Origin: Bythopirellula sp.
GTDB lineage: Bacteria > Planctomycetota > Planctomycetia > Pirellulales > Lacipirellulaceae
Length of the DNA: 64,000 nucleotides
Assembly (NCBI GenBank): GCA_028285205.1
Contig: JANQQA010000208.1
Coordinates: 60,803 to 124,802, forward strand
Reading direction: 5' to 3'
Each line of letters begins with the position of its first letter. Position 1 is the stretch's first letter. The notes below the pieces were generated by a model. That model saw only the letters and a program-made list of their open reading frames with translations. It searched no databases and was not told where the DNA came from. Positions 36,349-44,761 of the stretch are shown piece after piece. The position numbers and the translations under genes are program-made.

Positions 36349-37485
36349 ATGCGAACTTCGAACTGGAAGATGGGATTCACGCTGGTCGAGCTGCTGGTGG
36401 TGATCGCCATTATTGGAGCTCTGGTTGCCTTGTTATTGCCGGCGGTGCAATCGGCCAGAGAATCGGCTCGTCGGGCACAGTGTGCGAATCAGCTGCGACA
36501 GCTGTCACTGGGCTGCCTGAACTATGAGTCCGCGCGCGGCAATCTGCCAGCTACCGCCGTGATGGACACAGAATTTGGGTCGCAGCGCTATCACGACCTC
36601 CTTCAGGAGCAAATGGACCTGAATTACGCCGGCGAACGAGGCCACAGCTGGATCGCTGAGATCCTTCCTTACATCGAGCAGCAGGCCATCGCCGCCCAGT
36701 ACGACTTTAACCACAGCCCAATGTGGAACATTAGGCTCAACGGTTTTGAGATCGCCGACATCGGCGGGCTGTACTGCCCATCGCGAAGATCGTCCGTCGA
36801 GACCGCCGAGCAAGAGTACATGCTGACTTCGGTCCTGGGCCCCGACGAAACCGGGCACCCGATTGCAGATCTGAATGTGGCGGTAGGCGGCACGGACTAC
36901 GGTGCGGCTCAGGGAGCCGGTGACTGTTTCGCCAACAATAGTAAATACGGCATGCGTCTTGAGCATCGTTGCGTGGGCTACGAAGCAGGGGCGGCCGGCC
37001 CGATGGCCCCGCTGCAACGTGGAAAAGGAAGCCAGCTGAGCAGAATCATTGACGGCACGACGCAGACGTTACTTCTTGGTGAACTGCAGCGGGTTTGGAT
37101 GGAGAAAGATGGACCTTTCGGCAGCAGACCTGGCGCCGGTGGATACGAGGCAGGTCGAAGCAACGACGGTTGGCTGTTTGGCGGCTCCGGCGTCTGCTTC
37201 GACACGCAAGTTTCCACCCAAATCACAGGTTTAGGGGAACTGAAACCGACCCCGGGCGGCCTCAATAATCTGTTTTGGGAAAACCCTGGCAGCGAGCATC
37301 CCGGGGGTGCCCAGTTCGCCTTTGCCGATGGATCGGTAAGCTTCGTCTCGGAAGGAGGCGATCCGCTCATCTTGATGGCGCAAACATCGATGGCGGGCTC
37401 AGAACTGCACTCCGGCGATCTCAAGAGGCAGATTCAGCTGCTTTTCACGCCCCCGAGTTCTGAACCCACGGGAGGCCGGCGGTGA
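36349..37485 (+). CDS. DUF1559 prepilin-like protein
   Basis: A 378-residue protein. The ATG at 36349 is preferred over 36289 because AAAGG lies upstream and the protein then starts [16 protein letters not shown], a proper prepilin leader. The domain is close to that of 35138-36271 ([30 protein letters not shown]). The H-X9-DG motif is HPGGAQFAFADG, and the tail is GGRR. The pair 35138/36349 is likely a tandem duplication. A noncoding stretch of about 770 bp follows. Confidence 0.92.
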   Translation: MRTSNWKMGFTLVELLVVIAIIGALVALLLPAVQSARESARRAQCANQLRQLSLGCLNYESARGNLPATAVMDTEFGSQRYHDLLQEQMDLNYAGERGHSWIAEILPYIEQQAIAAQYDFNHSPMWNIRLNGFEIADIGGLYCPSRRSSVETAEQEYMLTSVLGPDETGHPIADLNVAVGGTDYGAAQGAGDCFANNSKYGMRLEHRCVGYEAGAAGPMAPLQRGKGSQLSRIIDGTTQTLLLGELQRVWMEKDGPFGSRPGAGGYEAGRSNDGWLFGGSGVCFDTQVSTQITGLGELKPTPGGLNNLFWENPGSEHPGGAQFAFADGSVSFVSEGGDPLILMAQTSMAGSELHSGDLKRQIQLLFTPPSSEPTGGRR

Positions 37486-37994
37486 ACGTCGTCGTAGCCC
37501 TCTCGCGAGGTCCTTGAGACACCGTCATTGCATTTCATCTCGCAAAAGCTGCTGGATTTCTGTTTCTCCGGCCAGGCGGAGCTTTAATGGCAGAGTCGTG
37601 TTGCGCTGCGATATTTTATCCCGTTGGCCAGCGTTACAGCCTGGATTGCGTGTGTCTTTGAGGCCGGATTTTTCGGATAATTTCGAAGTTTTCTGACACA
37701 GCCATTATCCGGTGACAATTTACTCTATGAGGGGCGTCCCGACGAAATCCGTGGCCAAAACAGTGCCAACGGCGACACTTGTCGGTCAGGATCAGCCCTG
37801 CGGAGTACCCGGCCCACTGCGTTCGGCATCGAATTGCCTCGTTGTGGCTCACGTGGACTTTTCAAATTAGAGACTTTTCAGAGTAGATCGTTGTAAACCT
37901 AGCTGTGTCCTGCACGGCGCGACAGTCCATCCATGGTAGGATGCATGACTGGCTTGACGTAACGCACTAAGAGAACGCAACGGGGAGAACGCTA

Positions 37995-38216
37995 ATGCTG
38001 TTACTAAAATATCGAACATACAAAAAGGCCACTGAAGCTCTGCGCGCACCGCACAGGGTGTCAGTGGCTTTTTTGTTGCTATGTAAGAAGCGAAAGCCAG
38101 TTGGAATGCTAATGAGCGATACCGAAAACCTGAAGGCACCAAGAAACTGCCACGGATCTTTCGGCTCTTTCGACGCGACGCGCTGCGTCGCGTTCGAGCA
38201 GAGGGTTTCATTGTAG
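37995..38216 (+). CDS. Possible short leader peptide (73 codons)
   Basis: The ATG at 37995 is preceded by GGGGAGAA at 37982-37989, a good ribosome-binding site. The initiation region GGGAGAACGCTAATG is nearly the same as that of the downstream PEP-CTERM gene (GGGAGAAGACTAATG at 38246-38260). The product begins MLLLKYRTYKKATEALRAP, is basic in its middle and matches no family known to me. A strong terminator-like hairpin lies inside the frame at codons 10-27, which is odd for an ordinary gene but fits an attenuator leader. It could equally be a noncoding RNA whose sequence is open by chance. Confidence 0.35.
   Translation: MLLLKYRTYKKATEALRAPHRVSVAFLLLCKKRKPVGMLMSDTENLKAPRNCHGSFGSFDATRCVAFEQRVSL
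38022..38074 (+). terminator. Strong hairpin with T-run, terminator or attenuator
   Basis: AAAAAGGCCACTGA (38022-38035) pairs with TCAGTGGCTTTTTT (38061-38074) over 14 positions (one G-T pair), with GCCACTGA/TCAGTGGC as the GC-rich core. The loop is 25 nt and itself GC-rich. The T-run follows the core on the plus strand, with a matching A-run on the other side, so it could act in both directions. It is 537 bp downstream of the nearest plus-strand gene end, so it more likely ends a small transcript or attenuates the 38258 gene. Confidence 0.7.
38174..38192. promoter_or_regulatory. Palindrome upstream of promoter
   Basis: CGCGACGC (38174-38181) and GCGTCGCG (38185-38192) form a perfect inverted repeat with a GCT spacer, and the arms extend by one A-T pair. 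It lies about 40 bp before a TATAAT, so it could be an operator for the PEP-CTERM gene at 38258. Confidence 0.4.
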
Positions 38217-38231
38217 CTTTATTGATGCCTC

Positions 38232-38237
38232 TATAAT
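38232..38237 (+). promoter_or_regulatory. -10 element candidate
   Basis: Perfect TATAAT, 20 bp before the ATG of the PEP-CTERM gene, inside GCCTCTATAATTC. The possible -35 (TTGTAG at 38211) is only 15 bp away and weak. The same 13-mer occurs at 55758-55770 upstream of the Gfo/Idh gene. Confidence 0.4.
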
Positions 38238-38257
38238 TCGAGATTGGGAGAAGACTA

Positions 38258-38890
38258 ATGACGCCAACCATCAGGGTCCCAGCAACTGCCTTACTAGCCT
38301 CGTTTCTTTTCGCGGTCACGGCCGCCGGGGTCGGTGCAAGCACAATGGATACCATTGCGTTTGTTCCTCCCAACGATCCCACTGGAGCAGTCACGTCGAC
38401 AAACACCAACGATGGGTACATCCTGGGACGCGGTGTCGTCTTCGAGATGGCGGACAGTCAGTTCGTCAAAGGAGTTGGCATCTATCATGATCTCACCGGC
38501 GTGGAATTGTCGTACGAGCTTGCCGAAACACTGGTCGTCAGTGGCAACGTTACGGCGGGGCAGACGATCTTGAAATCGGGCTCTCAAACCGTCACGACAA
38601 ATGGACTGGAATGGATCGACTTCTCGTTCGACGGCTTCACACTGGAAGCTGGGAAGTCTTATCACATTGAGTTTTCCCACGCTGGGAGCGGCAACCAGAA
38701 TTTCTTCTACGACAATCAAAATGTACCGTTTTCACAAGGTAACTTCGCTTCGCTGGACGGGACGCAGTTCGGCAATACTCAGAATTTCACCATGCCCGCC
38801 ATTCGAGTGACGATCCCCGAACCTTCGACCTTGGTGATTGCCACACTCGGGTTGTTCGCGATCGTCGGCCGCCCGAGGAAGCTCGCATAG
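38258..38890 (+). CDS. Small PEP-CTERM exported protein with beta-sandwich-like domain
   Basis: A 210-residue protein with a good ribosome-binding site (GGGAG) and a signal peptide (about 1-26). The mature region reads as a beta sandwich: GRGVVFEMADSQFVKGVGIY, a VSGNVTAG turn and ITLEAGKSYHIEF-like strands (FTLEAGKSYHIEFSH). This resembles the DUF4082 or carbohydrate-binding-like domains of exported proteins, though the match is by eye only. It ends with IPEPSTLVIATLGLFAIVG and a basic PRKLA, an exosortase signal. It is preceded by an elaborate leader region and is followed by a 615-bp gap before the ECF sigma gene. Confidence 0.82.
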   Translation: MTPTIRVPATALLASFLFAVTAAGVGASTMDTIAFVPPNDPTGAVTSTNTNDGYILGRGVVFEMADSQFVKGVGIYHDLTGVELSYELAETLVVSGNVTAGQTILKSGSQTVTTNGLEWIDFSFDGFTLEAGKSYHIEFSHAGSGNQNFFYDNQNVPFSQGNFASLDGTQFGNTQNFTMPAIRVTIPEPSTLVIATLGLFAIVGRPRKLA

Positions 38891-39505
38891 ATCTTTCTGC
38901 TGCGGGCCAGAATCTTGATACGCTCACGCGACGCATAATGGCAGTCGGCCGCGAAGCCGCTAGGCTAGTTGAATGGCTGCGTGCGTCGCTGTGTCGCCGT
39001 CCGCTGCCATTGGGCTTCCGGATGGCGATGCGCACCGAGAGGTCGGTTACGGAGAACCGCCGCACAGGCCGCCTTGCTGCGGTCTCGATTCGTCGTCCAT
39101 CGTGTCAAAGCAATCGCCAGTGCGTATTCTGCGCTAAAGCCTGCCGGTCAAGGCTCGATCGGCCACGGGATGGCGGGCAGTTCGCAGTCGGATTGATGAC
39201 CCATGTGATCTGGACACAGCGGCGATCCTTGCGCCAGAATGCGGTTTTCCTCTCCTCTCGGTGAGCGCCCGACACCGCGTCGTGCCGGAGTTCACCGAGT
39301 TCCCGCAGTTCGTTGAGAGCTTGACAGGCTCCCCTGCTTCGAACGACGGTTGGTTGCCGAACTCCGTGCTGACCACAGGTTGCAAGATTCAATTGCGCTG
39401 ATCGCGCATAATTCGGCACAAAACGTGGCTTTCCTGGCACGAACCTCGCTTGCGCGACAATAAAGATACTGAAAGGATGATTGTAATTCGTGGACGGTGT
39501 GAATC
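38891..39505. other. Intergenic region before ECF sigma gene
   Basis: About 615 bp without a convincing gene. Open frames on both strands (for example a 111-codon minus-strand frame ending at 39105) have no ribosome-binding site and no family pattern. No clear terminator for the PEP-CTERM gene or promoter for the sigma gene was identified. Confidence 0.5.
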
Positions 39506-40075
39506 ATGAGCCTGCAGACGGAGCTTTCAGTGAATGAAGAGCAGGACAGCGAGTTCATGGATTTATTTGTGGTGGAGCAATCCGCCCTGTACGCCTTCAT
39601 CCGTAGCTTGGTGCCCAACCATAGTGATGCGGAAGAGATTTTCCAGCAGGTTGCCATGACTTTGTGGCGGAAACGGGAAACATTCGATCCGGCACTCGGG
39701 TCGTTCCGCGCCTGGGCGATTGCCATTGCACGAAATCACATCCGCAACTTTCATCGTCGTGAGTATCGCAAAGATCGAGTACAGGTTTTTGCACCCGATG
39801 TCTTGGAACTGGTTGCCGAACGGTGGCAAGATTTTGATGAACTGTCGGACGAGCGGCAAGCAGCACTCAAGACTTGCCTAACCAAGCTAGGCCCGTCAGA
39901 CCGCCAGATATTGGACGAGCACTACGCGAGCGACAAACGGGCACCGGAACTCGCTGCAGCGGAGAACATCCCGTTGCGAACGTATTATCGAAAAATTCAG
40001 AAGATTAGGGAGCTACTGCTCCACTGTATCTCGAGGACGATTGAGTCAGAAGGAAATTTGCATGGAAGATCATGA
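39506..40075 (+). CDS. ECF RNA polymerase sigma factor
   Basis: A 189-residue protein with region 2 (about 20-90: FVVEQSALYAFIRSLVPNHSDAEEIFQQVAMTLWRK, then FRAWAIAIARNHIRNFHRR) and region 4 (about 125-180: LTKLGPSDRQILDEHYASDK, then PLRTYYRKIQKIRELL). The pattern matches the planctomycete/verrucomicrobial ECF group, whose genes are followed by FecR-type proteins. It directs RNA polymerase to a specific set of promoters. Its stop overlaps the start of the FecR gene by 14 bp, so the two are translationally coupled. Target promoters cannot be read here, but the downstream DUF1559, lipoprotein and sulfatase genes are natural candidates. Confidence 0.95.
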   Translation: MSLQTELSVNEEQDSEFMDLFVVEQSALYAFIRSLVPNHSDAEEIFQQVAMTLWRKRETFDPALGSFRAWAIAIARNHIRNFHRREYRKDRVQVFAPDVLELVAERWQDFDELSDERQAALKTCLTKLGPSDRQILDEHYASDKRAPELAAAENIPLRTYYRKIQKIRELLLHCISRTIESEGNLHGRS

Positions 40076-41591
40076 TCGCATGCCGGAATCCAGCATCCAA
40101 AGCGACCGCGCAAACATCTCGCGGATCGTCGCTCAGATGCTCGATGCAGAGCAGATAAGCGAAGAGGATCGCACGTGGCTTGAGCAGCGGCTGCGTGAGG
40201 ATGATCGTGCGCTGCAAGACTATCTGCGATTGGTCGACCTCGATGCACGATTACGTTGGGCAAATCGGTCGGGACCGAGTCAAGCAGACGTAAAATCTCA
40301 GGACGCTCTGAAATCAAGCATCTCAGCGGCGATTTCCAAGTCAGATTATCGTCAGGAAAAGTCGGACACGCCCGGCGAAGTGCACTCCGGTCACACAACC
40401 GTATCGCCTTCCCAACGTCCGCGGACCAAGCGAGCAGATCCACACCGCAGCGAAATGGACAGCAGTCCCGCGCAACATCGCCGCCTATGGGCGATCGCAG
40501 GCTCCGTCGCAGTGGCTATGCTGGTGCTGCTGACGGTGCAAAGCCGAATGGAACCTGGTCCTGGCGGAACCCTGACTCAGTCTGCCGGCGCAAAGTGGGC
40601 TGGATCACCAGAGGAGATCGAAGTCGGGGAAGATCTTGGGACGGGTCGATTGACACTGATCGAGGGAGTTGCGGAGATCGCACTTCCGGACGACACGCGG
40701 CTGATCGTCGAGGGACATTCCACATTCGAATTAGTATCCCCAGGTCGAGTCCTCCTGGAGAGAGGCAATCTCTCGGTTTTTGTCGGTCCAGACACGACCG
40801 GCTACACAGTGGATACGCCTGATGCGCGCGTCAGGGACTTGAGCACAGCATTTCAGGTAAACGTGGGTAGAGATGGCACGGAGGTGCATGTCATTGAGGG
40901 CGAAGTGGTAGCCAGCGGCACGCATTCCCCCAATGATCAGCAGGTCAACAACCTGCATCTGCTGTATCGCGACGCGGTGTTCTTCAGCCGCACTGACGGA
41001 TCGGTCAAGCCGGTCGAATTCGAGGGCGAGCAACTGAAGTTCAGTGGCGAGATGCCACTGACGGCTATTCCACGCAAAGTCAGCGGAGACATTCGAGTCC
41101 TGGAACACCCACCCGCTTCGGTCGAGGTTGGCGAATTTGAGCATGACGACGAGATGTATCTGTTTCTGGAACAGAGCGGTGCCATCATTGAAAAGACCAT
41201 CTACGCCGACCGTAATGCAAAAGGGGAAGTCGCTGATAAAGTTGGAAACATGAACATGGAGGTAGCTGCCGGCACTTGCGTCAACAGCTATTTGTTGCAT
41301 TTTGATCCTCAAATCAATTCAGCACGTGTCCCGATGAATCGGGTTTCTGGCACGGTAACGTTTAGGACTCCCATTATTGGGTTATTTACCCGTGGCGTCG
41401 GCCTTCTAGAATCGGATCGGCAGCTCTGCAGTCCAGAAACGAAGTACACCGATCAGTGGATCGGAAGGCGTAGCTTGGATGCGCAAGACTTTGTCGCGTT
41501 CAGCCCCGACCGGAAGACGCTGATCGTAAACTTACAGGCAAACACGACGGCCGATCAGATTCGAATCGTCACCATGAACGAATTCCAATGA
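40062..41591 (+). CDS. FecR-domain anti-sigma/sensor protein
   Basis: A 509-residue protein. The ATG at 40062 has AAGGAAA upstream and is preferred over a TTG at 40041. A cytoplasmic N-terminal region (about 1-140) could bind the sigma factor: IVAQMLDAEQISEEDRTWLE, DYLRLVDLDARLRW. One transmembrane helix (about 143-161, AIAGSVAVAMLVLL) follows. The FecR-like beta domain (about 185-290) has LTLIEGVAEIALPDDTRLIVEG and TPDARVRDLSTAFQV. The C-terminal half is beta-rich and unassigned. FecR proteins sense signals in the periplasm and control the paired ECF factor. No TonB-dependent receptor is encoded here, which is usual for planctomycetes. The stop overlaps the ATG of the next frame (ATGA). Confidence 0.92.
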   Translation: MEDHDRMPESSIQSDRANISRIVAQMLDAEQISEEDRTWLEQRLREDDRALQDYLRLVDLDARLRWANRSGPSQADVKSQDALKSSISAAISKSDYRQEKSDTPGEVHSGHTTVSPSQRPRTKRADPHRSEMDSSPAQHRRLWAIAGSVAVAMLVLLTVQSRMEPGPGGTLTQSAGAKWAGSPEEIEVGEDLGTGRLTLIEGVAEIALPDDTRLIVEGHSTFELVSPGRVLLERGNLSVFVGPDTTGYTVDTPDARVRDLSTAFQVNVGRDGTEVHVIEGEVVASGTHSPNDQQVNNLHLLYRDAVFFSRTDGSVKPVEFEGEQLKFSGEMPLTAIPRKVSGDIRVLEHPPASVEVGEFEHDDEMYLFLEQSGAIIEKTIYADRNAKGEVADKVGNMNMEVAAGTCVNSYLLHFDPQINSARVPMNRVSGTVTFRTPIIGLFTRGVGLLESDRQLCSPETKYTDQWIGRRSLDAQDFVAFSPDRKTLIVNLQANTTADQIRIVTMNEFQ

Positions 41592-41635
41592 GTCTGGTCC
41601 GAACCACGGTCGCACCAAGCAAGAAGGAATCGACT

Positions 41636-42658
41636 ATGAATCTCATCAATAGGGGAAGAGTCATGCAATTGAGGCGGCAAGACGCAAAAGCGTTTACCCT
41701 GGTAGAGTTACTGGTGGTGATCGCGATCATCGGTGTGTTGGTGGCACTCCTGCTTCCGGCAGTACAAGCGGCGCGGGAATCAGCACGACGAGCGCGATGC
41801 ACCAGCCAACTCAAGCAACTTTCGCTCGCGGCGATCAACTACGAATCCGCGCGCGGACACGTTCCCGGTGGGGTGCCGTACGCACCGCCTCCGCAAGCTT
41901 CCGGAACGACTGGTGGTAGGCGAGACACCCCCGTCTCGACAGCGGCTCCGGACAGACTGGAGTACTATCATGGGCAAGGCTGGATCGTCGAGGTTCTCCC
42001 CTACATCGAACAACCTGCCCTGTACGACATCTTTGAATCCGTGAGGAACACTGACTGGAGTACCAATCCGGCTGTCGTTCCCCTCGCTGTGCAAGAAGCT
42101 CGCAGGACCCAACCGGCCATCTTGGTTTGCCCCTCAGATCCTACCGGTACCGAGTTGGTTGATGATCAGCCGCAGGCGGGCGGTGTAGAAGTTGCGCCTA
42201 CCAACTACCGAGGCGTGATGGGATCGCCGGCGCTGGCAATCGGTAGTACGAGTTGTCCGTTCGATGCGAACTTACAAGCGTTTTGCAACGACGGTCGGAA
42301 GCAGTGCAACGGGATTATTTGGAGGTCGAGCATGCTCTACCCAATCAAGCTGAGGCAGGTAACTGACGGGCTGAGCAACACCATGATGGTTGGAGAAGAC
42401 TTGCCATCGCACAACGACCATACGATGTGGTCATTCGCTAATGGAGACTCCAGCAGTACCCTCTGCCCATTGAATTTCGGCCTGAATGATCCTCGTCCTA
42501 ATGAATACTGGAATGTGCGTGGATTCCGCAGCTGGCATCCTGGGGGTGCTCACTTCGCATTTGCCGATGGTTCCGTGCGTTTCATCCAAGAGGATATCGA
42601 ATTTGATTTGTATCGGGCGCTCAGCACGATTGCCGGCGAAGAGCCGCTCACGCTTTAG
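41636..42658 (+). CDS. DUF1559 prepilin-like protein
   Basis: A 340-residue protein. The frame opens at 41588, overlapping the FecR stop, but the ATG at 41636 has AAGGA at a good distance and gives a short basic leader before [17 protein letters not shown]. The residue before FTLVE is Ala, not Gly, as in 31588-32772. The helix is followed by [17 protein letters not shown] and a shorter domain than its paralogues, with VCPSDPTGTEL and TNYRGVMGSPA in place of the CPSRR/GGTDYGA pair. The family motif is [12 protein letters not shown]. It is in an ECF/FecR operon and is followed by a small lipoprotein gene. Confidence 0.92.
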   Translation: MNLINRGRVMQLRRQDAKAFTLVELLVVIAIIGVLVALLLPAVQAARESARRARCTSQLKQLSLAAINYESARGHVPGGVPYAPPPQASGTTGGRRDTPVSTAAPDRLEYYHGQGWIVEVLPYIEQPALYDIFESVRNTDWSTNPAVVPLAVQEARRTQPAILVCPSDPTGTELVDDQPQAGGVEVAPTNYRGVMGSPALAIGSTSCPFDANLQAFCNDGRKQCNGIIWRSSMLYPIKLRQVTDGLSNTMMVGEDLPSHNDHTMWSFANGDSSSTLCPLNFGLNDPRPNEYWNVRGFRSWHPGGAHFAFADGSVRFIQEDIEFDLYRALSTIAGEEPLTL

Positions 42659-42727
42659 CTTGAAGACCGTGGATCGATTATTTGATTATTTGAAAGAGGA
42701 GTCGTTCTTCGAAGACGGCGCGAACAG

Positions 42728-43141
42728 ATGAAGCAGACGAGACTATCGATTGGGATCCTTTTGATCGTTGCCGCGGGCAGCGTTCTCGCGACTGTCGGGT
42801 GCGGAAACTCCGATTTTGCCAGTGTCGGAGGAGTCGTGACCTTAGATGGCGAGCCGCTTGCTGATGCGACCGTCGTCTTCAGTTCGCCGGGTAGACCATT
42901 GGCAACCGCGAGGACCGATCCCGACGGTGAGTTCAGCATGGAAACTGGCGGCATGGACGGCATTAAGCCCGGCGAATACGCAGTAACCGTAACAGCGTTT
43001 CAAAAGTCGAAGCGTACGGGGGCGACGATCCCGAAACTCTCTATCCCCGAGAAATACTCCAAGCCCGAGTTGTCGGAACTCACGGCAGTTGTTGTCGCGG
43101 GCAGAAACGACGACCTACAACTGACGCTGCAGTCACAGTAG
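42728..43141 (+). CDS. Small lipoprotein with transthyretin-like/carboxypeptidase-regulatory-like domain
   Basis: A 137-residue protein with a lipoprotein signal ending LATVGC (Cys at about residue 25). The mature part has the pattern of planctomycete transthyretin-like proteins: VGGVVTLDGEPLADATVVF, a TDPDGEFSM turn and GIKPGEYAVTV. It is expected to be membrane-anchored outside the cytoplasm. In planctomycetes such proteins are very often encoded immediately after a DUF1559 gene, as here (69 bp downstream), and a second example is at 50492. The function is unknown; a structural partner of the DUF1559 protein is a reasonable inference. Confidence 0.88.
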   Translation: MKQTRLSIGILLIVAAGSVLATVGCGNSDFASVGGVVTLDGEPLADATVVFSSPGRPLATARTDPDGEFSMETGGMDGIKPGEYAVTVTAFQKSKRTGATIPKLSIPEKYSKPELSELTAVVVAGRNDDLQLTLQSQ

Positions 43142-43159
43142 GAATTCCTCGCCTCGGAA

Positions 43160-44761
43160 GTGCATCTCCAGCAACGCTCGCCGGCTTCGACCATGACTTT
43201 TCTGACCAAGCGTATTGGTGCGGCTATTTCTAAGGAATCTCGCAACTTCATCGTCACTGTGGTGACTGGATCTAGGTTGCTGTTGGCGTTGGCGGTCGCG
43301 ATGAGCATTTGCACGTCGTCCCGGCTCGTCGCTGCAGAGGGTGCAAGCGCGCGGCCGAATATCATTTTTCTGATGACCGACGACCAGTGTACGTACTCCA
43401 TGGGCTGCTACGGTACGCCCAACGTGCAGACTCCCAACCTCGATCAGCTCTCCCGCGAGGGCGTCACATTCGACAACTACTACGTGACGACCGCCATCTG
43501 CATGGGTAGCCGTGCGACGGTGATGACTGGTCTGGTTGAGTATCGCCACGGGTGTAACTTCGAGCATGGACCAATGCTTCGCGAGCATTGGAATCGTAGT
43601 TATCCGCTGCTGCTCAGGTCAGCGGGATACCTGACGGCATTCGCGGGCAAGTTCGGCTTCGAAGTCGCGGAGGCGCCCAAAGGCAAGGGAGTCCTACCGG
43701 AGAACGACTTCGATCGTTGGGGCGGCGGCCCTGGACAGACACACTACGAGACGCGGAGGAATGCTTCTATCGCGCAGTACGCCGATGAGTATCCGCACTC
43801 GACACTTGCTTACGGTGCGTTCGCAGCTGATTTCATCCGCGACGCGGCGGCGCAGCAGAAGCCGTTTTGTCTCTCGATCAGCTTCAAGGCGCCGCACCGC
43901 CCGGTACAGCCCGACCCGCAATTCGATGGCGTTTACGGCAGTAGCATCTTTACGAAGCCGGCGAATTACGGCCGCGAGAATGGCAAGCACTTCGCCGAGC
44001 AGAGTCGTCGCGGGCGGCAATACCAACGGTTCACGACATGGCACTACAGCGACGACTACCAAGGCGTGATGGCCAAGTACTACCAGCAAATTTACGCGGT
44101 CGATGTCGCGCTGGGCAGAATTCGAGAAGCGCTCAAGGATAACGACGTCGCGGAGAACACCGTGATCATCTTCACTTCCGACAATGGATTCATGTGCGGA
44201 TCTCACGGCTATGGTTCAAAAGTGCTGCCCTACGAGGAATCTTCGCGAGTCCCACTGATCGTGTTGGATCCTCGCCAGTCTGCGGACGAGCGAGGACGTC
44301 GCAGTGACGCACTGTGTGGCAGTGTGGACATCGCGCCGACAATTCTCGCGTTGGCGAACGCGCAAGTGCCCCCAGGACTAGACGGCAGCGATCTATCGCC
44401 ACTGCTTGATGAGGCCACCGCGTCGATCCATGAGGCATTGCCACTAATCAATACCTGGGGGCCTGCGGCCACGCATAGCCTGGCAGTCGTGACAAAGGAC
44501 TGGAAGTACATCTACTGGCCGTACTCAGAGCAGGGCCTTGCTCCCCAAGAAGAACTGTATCACACAGCAGCCGACCCCTTGGAGATGAAGGAGCTCTCTG
44601 CAGATCCCGCACACGCCCAAGACTTGACCCGAATCCATTCGCTGTATGACCGGCAAGTCGATTCCTGGCGACGGCTCACCGTCGAATACCACCGATACGA
44701 GAAGTTTGGATCCTTTTTTCAGCGCCGACTGCTCCCCAAAGTTGCGCGAAAAGGAGATTGA
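43160..44761 (+). CDS. Sulfatase with variant formylglycine motif
   Basis: A 533-residue sulfatase. The longest start is a GTG at 43160; ATGs at 43193 and later are alternatives, and the exact start is uncertain. A signal peptide-like stretch precedes the core (LLLALAVAMSICTSS, ending VAAEG). The core has NIIFLMTDDQ, FAGKFGFEV, TSDNGFMCGSHG and a KVLPYEESSRVPLIV segment. The modified-cysteine site is C114-M-G-S-R (long numbering) followed by ATVMTG, so the usual Pro of CxPSR is Gly. This variant is known to me in planctomycete sulfatases and probably remains active, but conversion needs proof. It ends the probable ECF-FecR-DUF1559-lipoprotein-sulfatase operon. Confidence 0.9.
   Translation: MHLQQRSPASTMTFLTKRIGAAISKESRNFIVTVVTGSRLLLALAVAMSICTSSRLVAAEGASARPNIIFLMTDDQCTYSMGCYGTPNVQTPNLDQLSREGVTFDNYYVTTAICMGSRATVMTGLVEYRHGCNFEHGPMLREHWNRSYPLLLRSAGYLTAFAGKFGFEVAEAPKGKGVLPENDFDRWGGGPGQTHYETRRNASIAQYADEYPHSTLAYGAFAADFIRDAAAQQKPFCLSISFKAPHRPVQPDPQFDGVYGSSIFTKPANYGRENGKHFAEQSRRGRQYQRFTTWHYSDDYQGVMAKYYQQIYAVDVALGRIREALKDNDVAENTVIIFTSDNGFMCGSHGYGSKVLPYEESSRVPLIVLDPRQSADERGRRSDALCGSVDIAPTILALANAQVPPGLDGSDLSPLLDEATASIHEALPLINTWGPAATHSLAVVTKDWKYIYWPYSEQGLAPQEELYHTAADPLEMKELSADPAHAQDLTRIHSLYDRQVDSWRRLTVEYHRYEKFGSFFQRRLLPKVARKGD

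Larger units (their letters stand above)
37486..38257. other. Long leader region with hairpins and a short ORF
   Basis: About 770 bp between a DUF1559 gene and the PEP-CTERM gene at 38258. It holds a 73-codon open frame (37995-38216), a 14-bp hairpin with a T-run (38022-38074), a short palindrome (38174-38192) and a TATAAT at 38232. The first 490 bp contain nothing recognised. Confidence 0.5.

Noticed and set aside
39105..39440. 111-codon minus-strand frame in the gap before the ECF sigma gene
   Set aside because: The product is Arg-rich and without a pattern. It has no ribosome-binding site, and competing frames of equal length exist on the other strand.
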